A stretch of 25,748 nt of DNA, taken from JAEYZS01 sp031374125. GTDB taxonomy: Bacteria > Bdellovibrionota > Bdellovibrionia > Bdellovibrionales > JAEYZS01. Positions 6,449-14,084 of this stretch are shown here, piece by piece. A model generated the notes under the pieces. The model was not told the origin of the DNA. It saw only the letters and a program-made list of their open reading frames with translations, and did not search any database. Positions within the stretch are counted from its first letter, which is position 1; each line of letters starts with the position of its first letter. The DNA lies in the NCBI GenBank assembly GCA_031374125.1, contig JANMFM010000318.1, forward strand, positions 1 to 25,748, read 5' to 3'. The translations under genes and the position numbers were made by a program.

Positions 6449-8044
6449 ATGATCAGCACCGTCAATGTCAGTTTAAGATTCGGAGCTAAGAAGCTTTTTG
6501 AAGACGTAAATGTTAAATTTACGCCAGGCAATTGCTATGGCTTAATTGGCGCAAATGGCGCTGGTAAAACAACCTTCTTAAAGATCTTATCAAAAGAAAT
6601 CGAACCCAACACAGGGGAAGTGATCATTGATCCTAATCTCCGTATTTCTGTTTTAAAGCAGGATCATTATGCTTTTGATGAGCATACTGTTCTTCAAACT
6701 GTATTGATGGGCAATGAAAAGCTCTACAGTATCATGCAAGAAAAAGACAAGATTTATGCAAATCCTAATTTTTCGGAAGCGGATGGAATTAGAGCCTCCG
6801 AACTTGAAATGGAATTTGGAGAATTGAATGGCTGGGAAGCAGAATCAGAGGCGAGCACTATGCTTGCAGGCCTTGGAATTGATGAATCCCAACATCAAAA
6901 ATTAATGAGCGAACTGGTGGGAGGAGAGAAGGTTAAAGTTCTTCTCGCTCAAGCATTGTTCGGTCAACCCGACATTCTACTTCTGGATGAGCCCACGAAC
7001 CATTTGGATATTTATGCAATCAAGTGGCTAGAAGAGTTTTTATTAAAATTTGAAAATACAGTTATCGTAATCTCCCATGATAGATATTTTTTAAATCGCG
7101 TATGCACACACATGGCAGATATTGATTTTTCAAAAGTGACAACCTTCACTGGAAATTATGATTTCTGGAGACAGGCAAGCGAACTCAATCAAAGATTATT
7201 ATCTGCACAAAACAAAAAGAGCGGGGACAAAGCAGAGGAGCTTAAGGCCTTCATTCAAAGGTTCAGTGCGAATGCTTCAAAATCCAAACAGGCATCGTCT
7301 CGTCAAAAACAACTTGAGAAGCTAACATTCAATGACATGCCGATATCTTCACGCAAACAGCCTTACGTGGGTTTTGATCTTAAAAGAGAATTGGGCAATG
7401 ATGTTCTAACCGTAGAGGGAATTTCCAAAACTCTCGAAGGTTCACCTTTACTTAAAAATATAAGCTTTATGATGAAGAAGGGCGACAAGATAGCTCTTCT
7501 TGGAAAAAACGATTTAGCCAAGACTATGCTTTTAGATATTCTTTCAGGTGAGGTGAAAGCAGATTCAGGAACTTTTGCTTGGGGAACAACAACAACAAGA
7601 AGTTATTTCCCGACAGAAAATTCAAAATACTTTTCAGGAGATGAAGACTCATTAGTGGATTGGCTAAGGCAATATTCCGAAGACAAAGATGAGTCTTTTA
7701 TCCGTGGTTTTCTGGGAAAAATGTTGTTCAGTGGAGCAGATGCACTTAAAAAGCCAAAAGTTTTATCCGGCGGAGAAAAAGTGCGCTGTATGCTTTCTAA
7801 AATGATGCTCTCGGGTGCTAATATTCTATTACTTGATGGTCCCACAGCGCATTTGGATTTAGAAAGTATTACTGCCGTTAACGAAGGAATTTCTAGATAC
7901 AAAGGCAGCGTTATCTTTACCTCTCATGATCACGAGTTTATACAAACCGTAGCCAATAGAATAATCGAAATTGACGCCGGGATTGTCTATGACAATCATA
8001 TTACGTATGAAGAATATGTAGACATGAAAAAATCTAAATCATAA
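6449..8044 (+). CDS. ABC-F family ATPase (YkpA/YbiT type) with degenerate second Walker B
   Basis: 531 aa, two ABC domains without membrane segments, the layout of ABC-F ribosome-associated ATPases. NBD1: Walker A GANGAGKTT (34-42), signature ELVGGEK (156-161, Ser replaced by Val), Walker B ILLLDEPTNHLD with catalytic E181, and H-loop ISHDRYFL. The linker lies at roughly 240-310. NBD2: Walker A GKNDLAKT (352-359), signature LSGGEK, but Walker B reads LLLDGPTAHLD, with Gly at 464 where Glu is expected and Ala at 467 where Asn is usual; the H-loop TSHDHEF is kept. ABC-F proteins act on translating ribosomes. The E-to-G change suggests NBD2 binds but poorly hydrolyses ATP. Confidence 0.93.
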   Translation: MISTVNVSLRFGAKKLFEDVNVKFTPGNCYGLIGANGAGKTTFLKILSKEIEPNTGEVIIDPNLRISVLKQDHYAFDEHTVLQTVLMGNEKLYSIMQEKDKIYANPNFSEADGIRASELEMEFGELNGWEAESEASTMLAGLGIDESQHQKLMSELVGGEKVKVLLAQALFGQPDILLLDEPTNHLDIYAIKWLEEFLLKFENTVIVISHDRYFLNRVCTHMADIDFSKVTTFTGNYDFWRQASELNQRLLSAQNKKSGDKAEELKAFIQRFSANASKSKQASSRQKQLEKLTFNDMPISSRKQPYVGFDLKRELGNDVLTVEGISKTLEGSPLLKNISFMMKKGDKIALLGKNDLAKTMLLDILSGEVKADSGTFAWGTTTTRSYFPTENSKYFSGDEDSLVDWLRQYSEDKDESFIRGFLGKMLFSGADALKKPKVLSGGEKVRCMLSKMMLSGANILLLDGPTAHLDLESITAVNEGISRYKGSVIFTSHDHEFIQTVANRIIEIDAGIVYDNHITYEEYVDMKKSKS

Positions 8045-8380
8045 AATTGCATATAGTATTCGAAGGTTCGAACCTACCGCAAAAGGGGCTTGAATCTATA
8101 ATTAATTATAAGAGTTCAAAAAACCTTGTTTTCATGATCTAAAAGCAAGACGTTTTTCTAGAGGTATATTAATACCATCTTTTTATATAAATCACTGTGA
8201 GTTTGATAAGACTCGGGTAAATAATGCCGATGTGAAGGGCTAATTCATAAAACTGCTTCGATATTGCGCAGTGGTATGCTGTATTCTTTTTTCTAAGTAA
8301 TAAAATTTGTTTACATATATTAAATAATTATTAATAAATAAATATTATTAAATAACAAACTCGCAGGAAAGAAAAGTGAA
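8045..8380. other. gene-free stretch between the ABC-F and XRE genes (336 bp)
   Basis: No open frame with a ribosome binding site is seen on either strand. It holds a perfect 12-bp palindrome AGGTTCGAACCT at 8064-8075, a short hairpin with GGTAT/ATACC arms at about 8163-8176, and a very AT-rich final 80 bp, which presumably contains the promoter of the XRE gene. No U-rich terminator hairpin is obvious after the ABC-F stop codon. Confidence 0.35.
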
Positions 8381-8626
8381 ATGGATTTCAATACATTGGC
8401 CTCAAATATAGGTAAAAATATAAAGTACCACAGAAAACAATTGGGTCTCTCGCAGAGTCAAGCTTGTAAGAAAGTCTCTTGTGATAAGAGATTTTACCAG
8501 AGGATTGAAGCGGGAAAAGCGGGACTTACGCTTCGCACGCTACTTAAAATTTCTTTAGCGCTCGGGATGCCGATCGGCGAACTCTTTAAGACCGATATCA
8601 TTGAAAGTGAGAAAAAAGATTTTTAA
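8381..8626 (+). CDS. XRE-family helix-turn-helix transcriptional regulator
   Basis: 81 aa, essentially one Cro/CI-type HTH domain: IGKNIKYHRKQLGLSQSQAC (residues 9-28), turn, recognition-helix region CDKRFYQRIEAGKAGLTL, then LLKISLALGMPIGELF. It has no effector domain and should bind DNA as a dimer. AGGAAAG lies about 9 nt before the ATG. Its stop codon abuts the stop codon of the convergent nuclease gene with no spacer. Stand-alone XRE proteins often regulate mobile or defence genes, and the neighbouring nuclease makes that idea worth testing, but the genes are convergent, not an operon. Confidence 0.85.
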   Translation: MDFNTLASNIGKNIKYHRKQLGLSQSQACKKVSCDKRFYQRIEAGKAGLTLRTLLKISLALGMPIGELFKTDIIESEKKDF

Positions 8627-9322
8627 TTATTTATTCTTAGCTTGTTTCCAACAGTAAGTTTTGAATTCGCAGAGATAAGGGCGTTTGCAGCGCTCCCCGG
8701 TTCTCTCGATGGGTTCTGAATTTGTATTGAGCTTTGTTTGGTAGGTTTTGATATTCTCAGCGATTTGATTGGTGTGGCTAACGATATCACTGTCCAAAGC
8801 ATACATTATGAACTTTCCAGTACTGTCTAGCTTTCCTTTTGGAGAAAACCCCCGTGTGGGAATCATAACGTAAGATTTTTGAATTTGAATACCAGATCCT
8901 TCTAGCACCCACTTTTGAATTGCAACATCATCGTAATGAGGATTGGGTTTGACGTTACTAGAGGATTTAACTTCGATGAGATTCCAAGTGCCATCATTAT
9001 TATTTTCTAGGATATCAACTCGTACCAAGACATCATTATGTAAAAATGCTCCTTCAAAAATTGCTGATGGATTTTTGTTCAAAGCATTTTTAGTTTCGAC
9101 TAAAGCAAGAGTGCCTTCTTCTCTTGGTACATCAATCAATACCCAATGAGGAAAACTCTCCGTAGCGCGTTTTCCAACGCCGTGTCCGTAATCAAAGAGT
9201 CTTTTTCTATAACTGTCGATGGGATCTCGTACTTCGGGTTTATGGAAGTGCAACCAAAGGGCTTTTGCACAGTTTTTACCCTTGCAGTATAGAGTTTTTG
9301 ATAAACGATAGGTTTGTGACAT
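8627..9322 (-). CDS. Cas4-like PD-(D/E)XK nuclease with Fe-S cysteines (DUF2779-like N-domain, stand-alone)
   Basis: 231 aa. Core motifs: GHGVG (H48), FEGAF (E90), RVDIL (D103), LIEVKSSS (E117, K119) and Q136 in the following helix form the RecB/Cas4 PD-(D/E)XK active site. Cys18 and the C-terminal C212, C218, C224 (ERCKRPYLCEFKTYCW) form the four-Cys Fe-S cluster pattern. The arrangement resembles the N-terminal half of DUF2779 proteins, which as I recall are about 500 aa or longer with an extra C-terminal domain; that domain is absent here. Probable activity: DNA exonuclease or end processing. No ribosome binding site is evident; the rhomboid gene starts divergently 41 nt away. Confidence 0.78.
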   Translation of the reverse strand: MSQTYRLSKTLYCKGKNCAKALWLHFHKPEVRDPIDSYRKRLFDYGHGVGKRATESFPHWVLIDVPREEGTLALVETKNALNKNPSAIFEGAFLHNDVLVRVDILENNNDGTWNLIEVKSSSNVKPNPHYDDVAIQKWVLEGSGIQIQKSYVMIPTRGFSPKGKLDSTGKFIMYALDSDIVSHTNQIAENIKTYQTKLNTNSEPIERTGERCKRPYLCEFKTYCWKQAKNK

Positions 9323-9362
9323 ATAGTTGTGTTACTATAATCGGACTATAAAAGGCATATCA

Positions 9363-9971
9363 ATGAATACAATTCGAATCATAATTTTTATAAACATCCT
9401 GGTCTTTCTCGCATGGAATATCCCACTTCCAGTCATAAATTCTGACTTTATGCCTCTTAACTTTCTAATCAGTTGGGATGCGCTAACAGAGGGACGATAT
9501 TGGACCCTCTTTACATCAGCGTTTTCGCACAATATGTTTTTGCATATTTTTCTTAATATGTATGTGCTTTATAGCTTTGGGACAGTCGTTTTAATGACGA
9601 TTGGTCTTAATAGGTTCTTGTGGTTTTATTTTGTTGCCGGGATTTTCAGTTCTTTTGCTCACGCTGCTGTTTCGGCATTTATCTTAGGACAGCCTGAGCT
9701 TCCGGCGCTTGGCGCTTCGGGTGCTATTGCGGGAATTATACTTTTATTCTCCTTACTGTATCCAAAAGAGAAAATTCTAATCATGGGGATTATTCCGCTT
9801 CCAGCGATCTGGGGAGCTGTTGCGTTCATTGGTCTTGATATCTGGGGGCTTGTTGCGCAAGCGGGCGGCCACGGCCTTCCTATCGGCCATGGAGCCCATT
9901 TGGGTGGGGCCTTCATTGGAATTTTATACTATCTGTATTTAAGAAAATTTTTAAGAAGCAGAATAATATAA
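9363..9971 (+). CDS. rhomboid-family intramembrane serine protease
   Basis: 202 aa from the ATG at 9363; an in-frame ATG at 9327 adds 12 residues that do not look like part of the family. About six hydrophobic segments. Catalytic dyad: GASGA with nucleophile S119, and H179 in GHGAHLGG; the conserved HxxxN of TM2 is seen as H61-N65 (HIFLNMY). Rhomboids cut transmembrane substrates in the inner membrane; the substrate is unknown. AAAAGG lies about 8 nt upstream. A terminator hairpin follows 10 nt after the stop. The promoter must share the short gap with the divergent nuclease gene. Confidence 0.93.
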   Translation: MNTIRIIIFINILVFLAWNIPLPVINSDFMPLNFLISWDALTEGRYWTLFTSAFSHNMFLHIFLNMYVLYSFGTVVLMTIGLNRFLWFYFVAGIFSSFAHAAVSAFILGQPELPALGASGAIAGIILLFSLLYPKEKILIMGIIPLPAIWGAVAFIGLDIWGLVAQAGGHGLPIGHGAHLGGAFIGILYYLYLRKFLRSRII

Positions 9972-9980
9972 AAATAAAAG

Positions 9981-10006
9981 GCCGACCCCTTTCAAGTCGG
10001 CTTTTT
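9981..10006. terminator. bidirectional Rho-independent terminator
   Basis: Stem GCCGAC (9981-9986) / GTCGGC (9996-10001) with a 9-nt loop. On the plus strand it is followed by TTTTT, ending the rhomboid transcript. Read on the minus strand the other flank is CTTTTATTTT, so it can also end the transcript of the membrane protein at 10083-10493. Confidence 0.88.
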
Positions 10007-10082
10007 ATTTTCTAACAGCAAAGTGTCTCTTAATAAGATGATGTTAAGATATCGATATAATAACGTGCTGGATTGATATGGA

Positions 10083-10493
10083 TTAATTTCTTAAGAATGG
10101 TTGAGGGTTTTTATACAAGTAATAAAGAGTGAATGCGCCATAAAGGAAAAAGAAGATAGAAAAATTAAAAAAGCACCCTATAAGATAAAATGCGGCAATG
10201 GACATGATGTATTTTCGTGCCCAATTTTTGTAGTCTGATAAATAGTAATAAGCCAAAAAATCAAAAATTAAAAAAGCAAGCAACAAAAGCGTACCAGTTC
10301 TTTGTAATGTGGAAACCATGGATGCGATATCTAAATCTTGTGTCGCTAAACCATTTTTCTCGATCATGGTGTTGATGGATTTATTATCGTTTAATTCTTT
10401 CCAAAATCCATAAACGCTATAGCTATCCAGAATAACTCCAGCAAAAATTATAAATTGAAGAATCGCCCCCGAATCTGTTGGCTTTTGGCTCAT
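10083..10493 (-). CDS. integral membrane protein of unknown function
   Basis: 136 aa, hydrophobic, with about four membrane segments: roughly residues 10-28 (ILQFIIFAGVILDSYSVYGF), 66-86 (GTLLLLAFLIFDFLAYYYL), 94-110 and 112-126. Aromatic-rich ends and no catalytic or binding motif are seen. The family is not recognised. The ATG at 10493 has only a weak, distant AAGG upstream. It is divergent from the ABC exporter genes and convergent with the rhomboid gene, so it stands alone. Confidence 0.65.
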   Translation of the reverse strand: MSQKPTDSGAILQFIIFAGVILDSYSVYGFWKELNDNKSINTMIEKNGLATQDLDIASMVSTLQRTGTLLLLAFLIFDFLAYYYLSDYKNWARKYIMSIAAFYLIGCFFNFSIFFFLYGAFTLYYLYKNPQPFLRN

Positions 10494-10577
10494 GCATAAA
10501 TATTACGCCTTATCACGCCACATGACAACGCGAGATTTAGTTCGATTATAGAAACAAGTAGTGGCAATATAAACTTC

Positions 10578-11512
10578 ATGAATACAACATCTGATATTGT
10601 TTCCGTCGCCAACCTCAATAAAACTTATGCTCCAGATTTCAAGGCCCTAAAGAATATCAATTTAAATATTCGAAAGGGTGAGATTTTGCACTTCTTGGAC
10701 CTAACGGTGCAGGGAAAACCACACTCATCAACGTGATCTGCGGAATCGTAAATCCGACGAATGGCAAAATCACGGTGGATGGCAGCGATATTATTCATGA
10801 TTACAGAAAGTCTCGTTCGAAGGTAGGTCTCGTTCCGCAAGAGTTAACAATCGATATGTTTGAAACCGTTTGGGATACTGTAAACTTTAGCCGTGGACTT
10901 TTTGGCAAGTCCAAAAACCATGCTTATGTAGAAAAGATTCTGAGAGACCTATCTCTTTGGGATAAAAAGAATAACAAGGCCATGTCACTCTCCGGTGGGA
11001 TGAAGAGAAGAGTAATGATCGCGAAGGCTTTATCCCACGAACCAGAAATTCTGTTCTTAGATGAGCCAAGTGCGGGCGTGGATGTTGAGCTTCGTCGGGA
11101 TATGTGGGAAATGGTAAGGAAGCTTCGACAGAGTGGAGTCACAATCATTTTAACTACACATTATATCGAAGAAGCCGAAGAAATGGCGGATCGTATCGGA
11201 GTTATCAATAAGGGTGAGATTATCTTGGTGGAAGATAAAAAAGCTTTAATGAAAAAATTGGGCAAAAAACAATTAATGCTGAATTTACAAAATCCACTGA
11301 GTCAATTGCCACCACAGTTACAAAGTCACAGTCTTGAGCTTTCTGAAGACAAGTTGCAGTTGATTTATACGTTTGATTCGCAGGCAGAAGAAACGGGAAT
11401 TGCGCAACTTTTGAGAAAGCTTGCTGAAGCAGGAATTGATTTCAAAGACCTCGAAACAACGGAGAGTTCTCTCGAAGAAATTTTTGTTAAGCTCGTCGGA
11501 GGTCGCAAATGA
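10578..11512 (+). pseudogene. ABC-2 exporter ATP-binding protein, frameshifted
   Basis: Read from the ATG at 10578 the protein begins normally (SVANLNKTYAPDFKALKNINL, then IRKGEI) but loses frame in the T-run at 10684-10687 and stops. Adding one T restores a continuous 311-aa ABC ATPase: Walker A GPNGAGKTTL, signature MSLSGGMKRR, Walker B EILFLDEPSAGVD, H-loop TTHY, plus a C-terminal extension. Without the repair, translation would have to restart at 10733, past Walker A, giving an inactive protein. It resembles YadG and overlaps the permease gene by 4 bp (ATGA). Either a recent mutation or a one-base sequence error in a homopolymer; the intact permease and otherwise undamaged frame favour error or very recent loss. 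Confidence 0.85.
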
Positions 11513-12270
11513 ATTTCCATGCCGTAAAATCCATTTATTGGTTTGAGTTAGCGAGATTTTTTAGGACTCTTTTCCAGAGCATTGCTTCTCCGGTTTTATC
11601 AACCTCACTTTACTTTATTGTATTTGGTTCAGCGATTGGTTCTCGCATGACAGAAATTGATGGTATCAGTTACGGGGCATTCATTGTTCCAGGATTGATC
11701 ATGCTCTCAGTTTTGACCGAAAGTATTTCCAATGCTTCCCTTGGAATTTATATGCCAAAGTATGCAGGAACTATTTATGAAGTGCTATCGGCACCAATTT
11801 CAGCTTTTGAAATTGTTATGGGTTATGTGGGCGCTGCTGCGACAAAATCTATTCTTCTGGGTGTGATCATTTTAGTGACGGCGCGGCTCTTTGTGGATTT
11901 CACGGTAGTTCATCCTATTTGGATGTTAACATTTTTGGTATTAACATCTGTATCCTTCAGTTTGTTTGGATTCATTATTGGTCTATGGGCCGATGGGTTC
12001 GAAAAACTTCAAGTTGTTCCTTTAATGATCATTACGCCGCTCACTTTCTTGGGCGGAAGTTTTTATTCGGTAAAAATGCTTCCTGAATTTTGGCAAAAGG
12101 TAACACTATTTAATCCTGTTGTTTATTTAATCAATGGATTCAGATGGAGCTTTTACGGAGTTTCAGATTTTAATGTGAGCACCAGCATCTTTATGATCAC
12201 TATCTTCTTAGGATTGTGTTTGTTGGCAGTATGGGCGATCTTCAGAACAGGCTACAAGATTAAGAATTAG
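11509..12270 (+). CDS. ABC-2 type permease (YadH-like)
   Basis: 253 aa with six predicted membrane segments. The N-terminus IYWFELARFFRTLFQSIASPVLSTSLYFIVFG, the middle FIVPGLIMLSV, and LGGSFYSVKMLPEFWQKVTLFNPVVYLINGFRW are the conserved blocks of ABC-2 permeases such as YadH or the drug/polysaccharide exporters. It forms the membrane half of an exporter with the adjacent ATPase, whose gene overlaps by 4 bp, implying translational coupling; a frameshift in that gene would therefore affect this one. The substrate cannot be inferred. The 3' end overlaps the convergent DUF3817 gene by 11 bp. Confidence 0.92.
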   Translation: MNFHAVKSIYWFELARFFRTLFQSIASPVLSTSLYFIVFGSAIGSRMTEIDGISYGAFIVPGLIMLSVLTESISNASLGIYMPKYAGTIYEVLSAPISAFEIVMGYVGAAATKSILLGVIILVTARLFVDFTVVHPIWMLTFLVLTSVSFSLFGFIIGLWADGFEKLQVVPLMIITPLTFLGGSFYSVKMLPEFWQKVTLFNPVVYLINGFRWSFYGVSDFNVSTSIFMITIFLGLCLLAVWAIFRTGYKIKN

Positions 12271-12559
12271 CTAAATACTTTCGATCAAACCAGAATGATC
12301 CAAATGGAATCGAAGACATGATCACGGCCAAAATGGTTTTCTTAGCGGGCCACTTGTGATTGATCACGATGGTTAAAAGCGTATACATGTACATTAAAAA
12401 TAAAATTCCATGAATACTTCCTACTATTTTTACCGCTTCCGGATATCCAAAAATTCTTTTTAGTGGCATTGCTATAAACATTAAAACAAGAAGTGATGAT
12501 CCTTCAGCTAGAGCCAGAATTCGAAAATATTTAAGATCTAAATTATTTAAAGGAACCAT
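12260..12559 (-). CDS. DUF3817-type small membrane protein
   Basis: 99 aa from the ATG at 12559, which has AAGGGA about 9 nt upstream; an in-frame ATG at 12595 would extend further into the upstream gene. Sequence: FRILALAEGSSLLVLMFIAMPLK at the N-terminus, then VKIVGSIHGILFLMYMYTL and a C-terminal membrane segment ending GSFWFDRKYL. The AEG-S pattern and the G-HG-LF block are marks of DUF3817 (YdzA-like) membrane proteins. Three segments, role unknown. It overlaps the stop of the upstream membrane gene by 13 nt, so the two are cotranslated. Confidence 0.8.
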   Translation of the reverse strand: MVPLNNLDLKYFRILALAEGSSLLVLMFIAMPLKRIFGYPEAVKIVGSIHGILFLMYMYTLLTIVINHKWPAKKTILAVIMSSIPFGSFWFDRKYLANS

Positions 12560-13011
12560 TTGAATAAATCCCTTCCATAAATAAGTCCAGGCCAAGGAAT
12601 GGCCGAGCTCACAATCACAAAAACAAGTCCGAATACAACAGAGTAAATTTTAAATCTTTTTTCTTCCGAAGATTTTCTCGTCCGAGCTTTGCCCATATGA
12701 AATAAACCCAAGGCAAAAATCATAGTGAGACCATGACGGATAGCAAAGAATGAAATCACATCATTTTGAAGAGCGGCGCCAGGATCGGCGAATACGGCTT
12801 TGGTGAGTGGGCTACCGGCAAGCCACAAGATAAATCCAAATAGAATTTGATAATTAAAAATCTGATCAAAGGCCCAAATGAAATTAGTATCGTAGGACTT
12901 CCATGGTTTTTTCTTTAGCCAACAGTAAGTGGATCTAAAGAGAAAATAAATAATGCTTAAATAAACAATCCAGCGAAACCAAGAATGAACAAATAATATG
13001 GGCTCGTACAC
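12547..13011 (-). CDS. conserved integral membrane protein (HSWFRW family), unknown function
   Basis: 154 aa, GTG start at 13011 with GAGGT 7 nt upstream. Four membrane segments: about 6-24, 52-66, 86-101 and 124-141. The opening LFVHSWFRWIVYLSIIYFLFR, the KKPWKSYD turn, and FFAIRHGLTMIFALGLFHMGKAR resemble a widespread small-membrane-protein family often labelled 'cytochrome B' in annotations. Two conserved His (in HSWFRW and RHGLTM, plus the His in FHMGKA) could bind heme, but this is a guess. It is the first gene of a two-gene unit with DUF3817. Confidence 0.65.
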   Translation of the reverse strand: MYEPILFVHSWFRWIVYLSIIYFLFRSTYCWLKKKPWKSYDTNFIWAFDQIFNYQILFGFILWLAGSPLTKAVFADPGAALQNDVISFFAIRHGLTMIFALGLFHMGKARTRKSSEEKRFKIYSVVFGLVFVIVSSAIPWPGLIYGRDLFKWFL

Positions 13012-13140
13012 GTTGAGTACCTCGGATAAGTGTAGGAGAAGTAAACATCTTTTTGTTTTACATGACTACCTAATACCGCTATTTGACGCAACAGTTAGTA
13101 TGCTATAAATTAACCATCACATACATTCCAAGGAGATATG

Positions 13141-13572
13141 ATGTCTATGAGTGACAATACAAATCAAATTGATCCTAGCCCTTTTAAGAGTTTAGGCGCC
13201 ATCGTTGCTGGTTTTATTGCAACGGTCGTGATCACTACGCTCGTGGATATGATTATGCATCAGACGGGAGTGTTTCCGTCTTTTGATGTTGTGATGTCTG
13301 ATGAGCTTTTTATGTTGGCATTGTCTTATAGAATTATTTTAAATTCTTTTGGTTGTTTTATTGCAGCAAAGCTTGCTCCGTACTTTCCGATGAAGCATGC
13401 TTTTGCCCTCGGAATATTTGGTATGATCATGGCAGGTGTGGGTGCTTACATGATGTGGGACAAGGGGCCAGTATGGTACTCGATAGCCAATATTTTGATT
13501 GCGCTTCCCTGTGCATGGATCGGTGGAAAACTGTACGAAAAACAAAGTAAGAAATCATCTGGTGACAGATAA
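13141..13572 (+). CDS. small integral membrane protein, unknown function
   Basis: 143 aa. ATGs at 13138, 13141 and 13147 are in frame; 13141 is preferred because AGGAG ends 5 nt upstream. Four hydrophobic segments: SLGAIVAGFIATVVITTLVD, LALSYRIILNSFGCFIAAKL, HAFALGIFGMIMAGVGAYMM and a last one ending ALPCAWIGGKLYEK. Repeated small-residue GxxxG-like motifs are present. No named family is recognised. The DoxX gene follows 56 nt downstream with its own ribosome binding site and may be cotranscribed. A divergent promoter region is shared with the membrane gene at 13011. Confidence 0.65.
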   Translation: MSMSDNTNQIDPSPFKSLGAIVAGFIATVVITTLVDMIMHQTGVFPSFDVVMSDELFMLALSYRIILNSFGCFIAAKLAPYFPMKHAFALGIFGMIMAGVGAYMMWDKGPVWYSIANILIALPCAWIGGKLYEKQSKKSSGDR

Positions 13573-13628
13573 AATATTTTTTGATTTAGTAGCCACGTTC
13601 ATATGAAAAATACATCCAAGGGGATACA

Positions 13629-14033
13629 ATGGAAAAATTAAAACAATTTACACGCAATTCAGATTTAGGATTATTGATCTTTAGGTTATTTGTGGGTCTG
13701 GCAATGGCATTGGCTCATGGTTTGGGAAAGCTTCCGCCGCCTGAAAGATTGGTTGAAGGATTAACATCTATGGGGCTTCCAATGCCGGGAATTATGTCAT
13801 GGGTAGTGGCGCTTGCAGAATTCGGTGGTGGACTTTTAATTGCAGTGGGATTGTGTACAAGATTTGCGGCAGCAATTTTGGGGTTCACAATGCTAGTTGC
13901 GGGATTTGTGGTTCATGCGGCTGATCCTTTCAGCGTAAAAGAATTAGCTTTCTTCTATTTGGCAGCTTGTGTGCTTTTGATTTTCACTGGTGCGGGCAAA
14001 TATTCTTTGGACAGCAAAGTTTGCAAGAAGTAA
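13629..14033 (+). CDS. DoxX-family membrane protein
   Basis: 134 aa, four membrane segments. Typical DoxX blocks: LGLLIFRLFVGLAMALAHGLGKL, MPGIMSWVVALAEFGGGLLIAVGL, CTRFAAAILGFTMLVA and ELAFFYLAACVLLIFTGAGKYSLD. DoxX proteins are inner-membrane proteins, in some species part of redox-linked complexes against thiol or oxidative stress; the exact role is unknown. AAGGGG precedes the ATG by 5 nt. It is convergent with the OYE reductase gene, with a stable hairpin between and over the ends. Confidence 0.9.
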   Translation: MEKLKQFTRNSDLGLLIFRLFVGLAMALAHGLGKLPPPERLVEGLTSMGLPMPGIMSWVVALAEFGGGLLIAVGLCTRFAAAILGFTMLVAGFVVHAADPFSVKELAFFYLAACVLLIFTGAGKYSLDSKVCKK

Positions 14034-14050
14034 TTTAAAAAAATCCTTAA

Positions 14051-14084
14051 GCAGAAACTATTTTCTCACGAAATTAGTTTCTGC
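14051..14084 (-). terminator. hairpin at the 3' end of the OYE gene, probable terminator
   Basis: A perfect 10-bp stem: GCAGAAACTA (14051-14060) / TAGTTTCTGC (14075-14084), loop 14 nt, covering the last codons and stop of the OYE gene. On the minus strand it is followed after 6 nt by a run of seven T. The long loop and delayed T-run make it a weaker case than the two other terminators. Confidence 0.45.

Noticed and set aside
8051..8085. Possible tRNA gene (GGTTCGAACC T-loop look-alike)
   Set aside because: No matching acceptor, D-arm or anticodon arm is found in the 70-90 bases upstream, the T-stem does not pair, and there is no CCA end.
9327..9362. N-terminal extension of the rhomboid protease
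   Set aside because: The extra 12 residues lie in the promoter gap shared with the divergent nuclease gene and the internal ATG at 9363 has the better upstream AAAAGG.
10684..10690. Programmed ribosomal frameshift in the ABC ATPase
   Set aside because: A -1 shift would be needed at ATT TTG, which is not a standard slippery heptamer, and no stimulatory Shine-Dalgarno sequence or stem-loop is evident; a base deletion or sequencing error is simpler.
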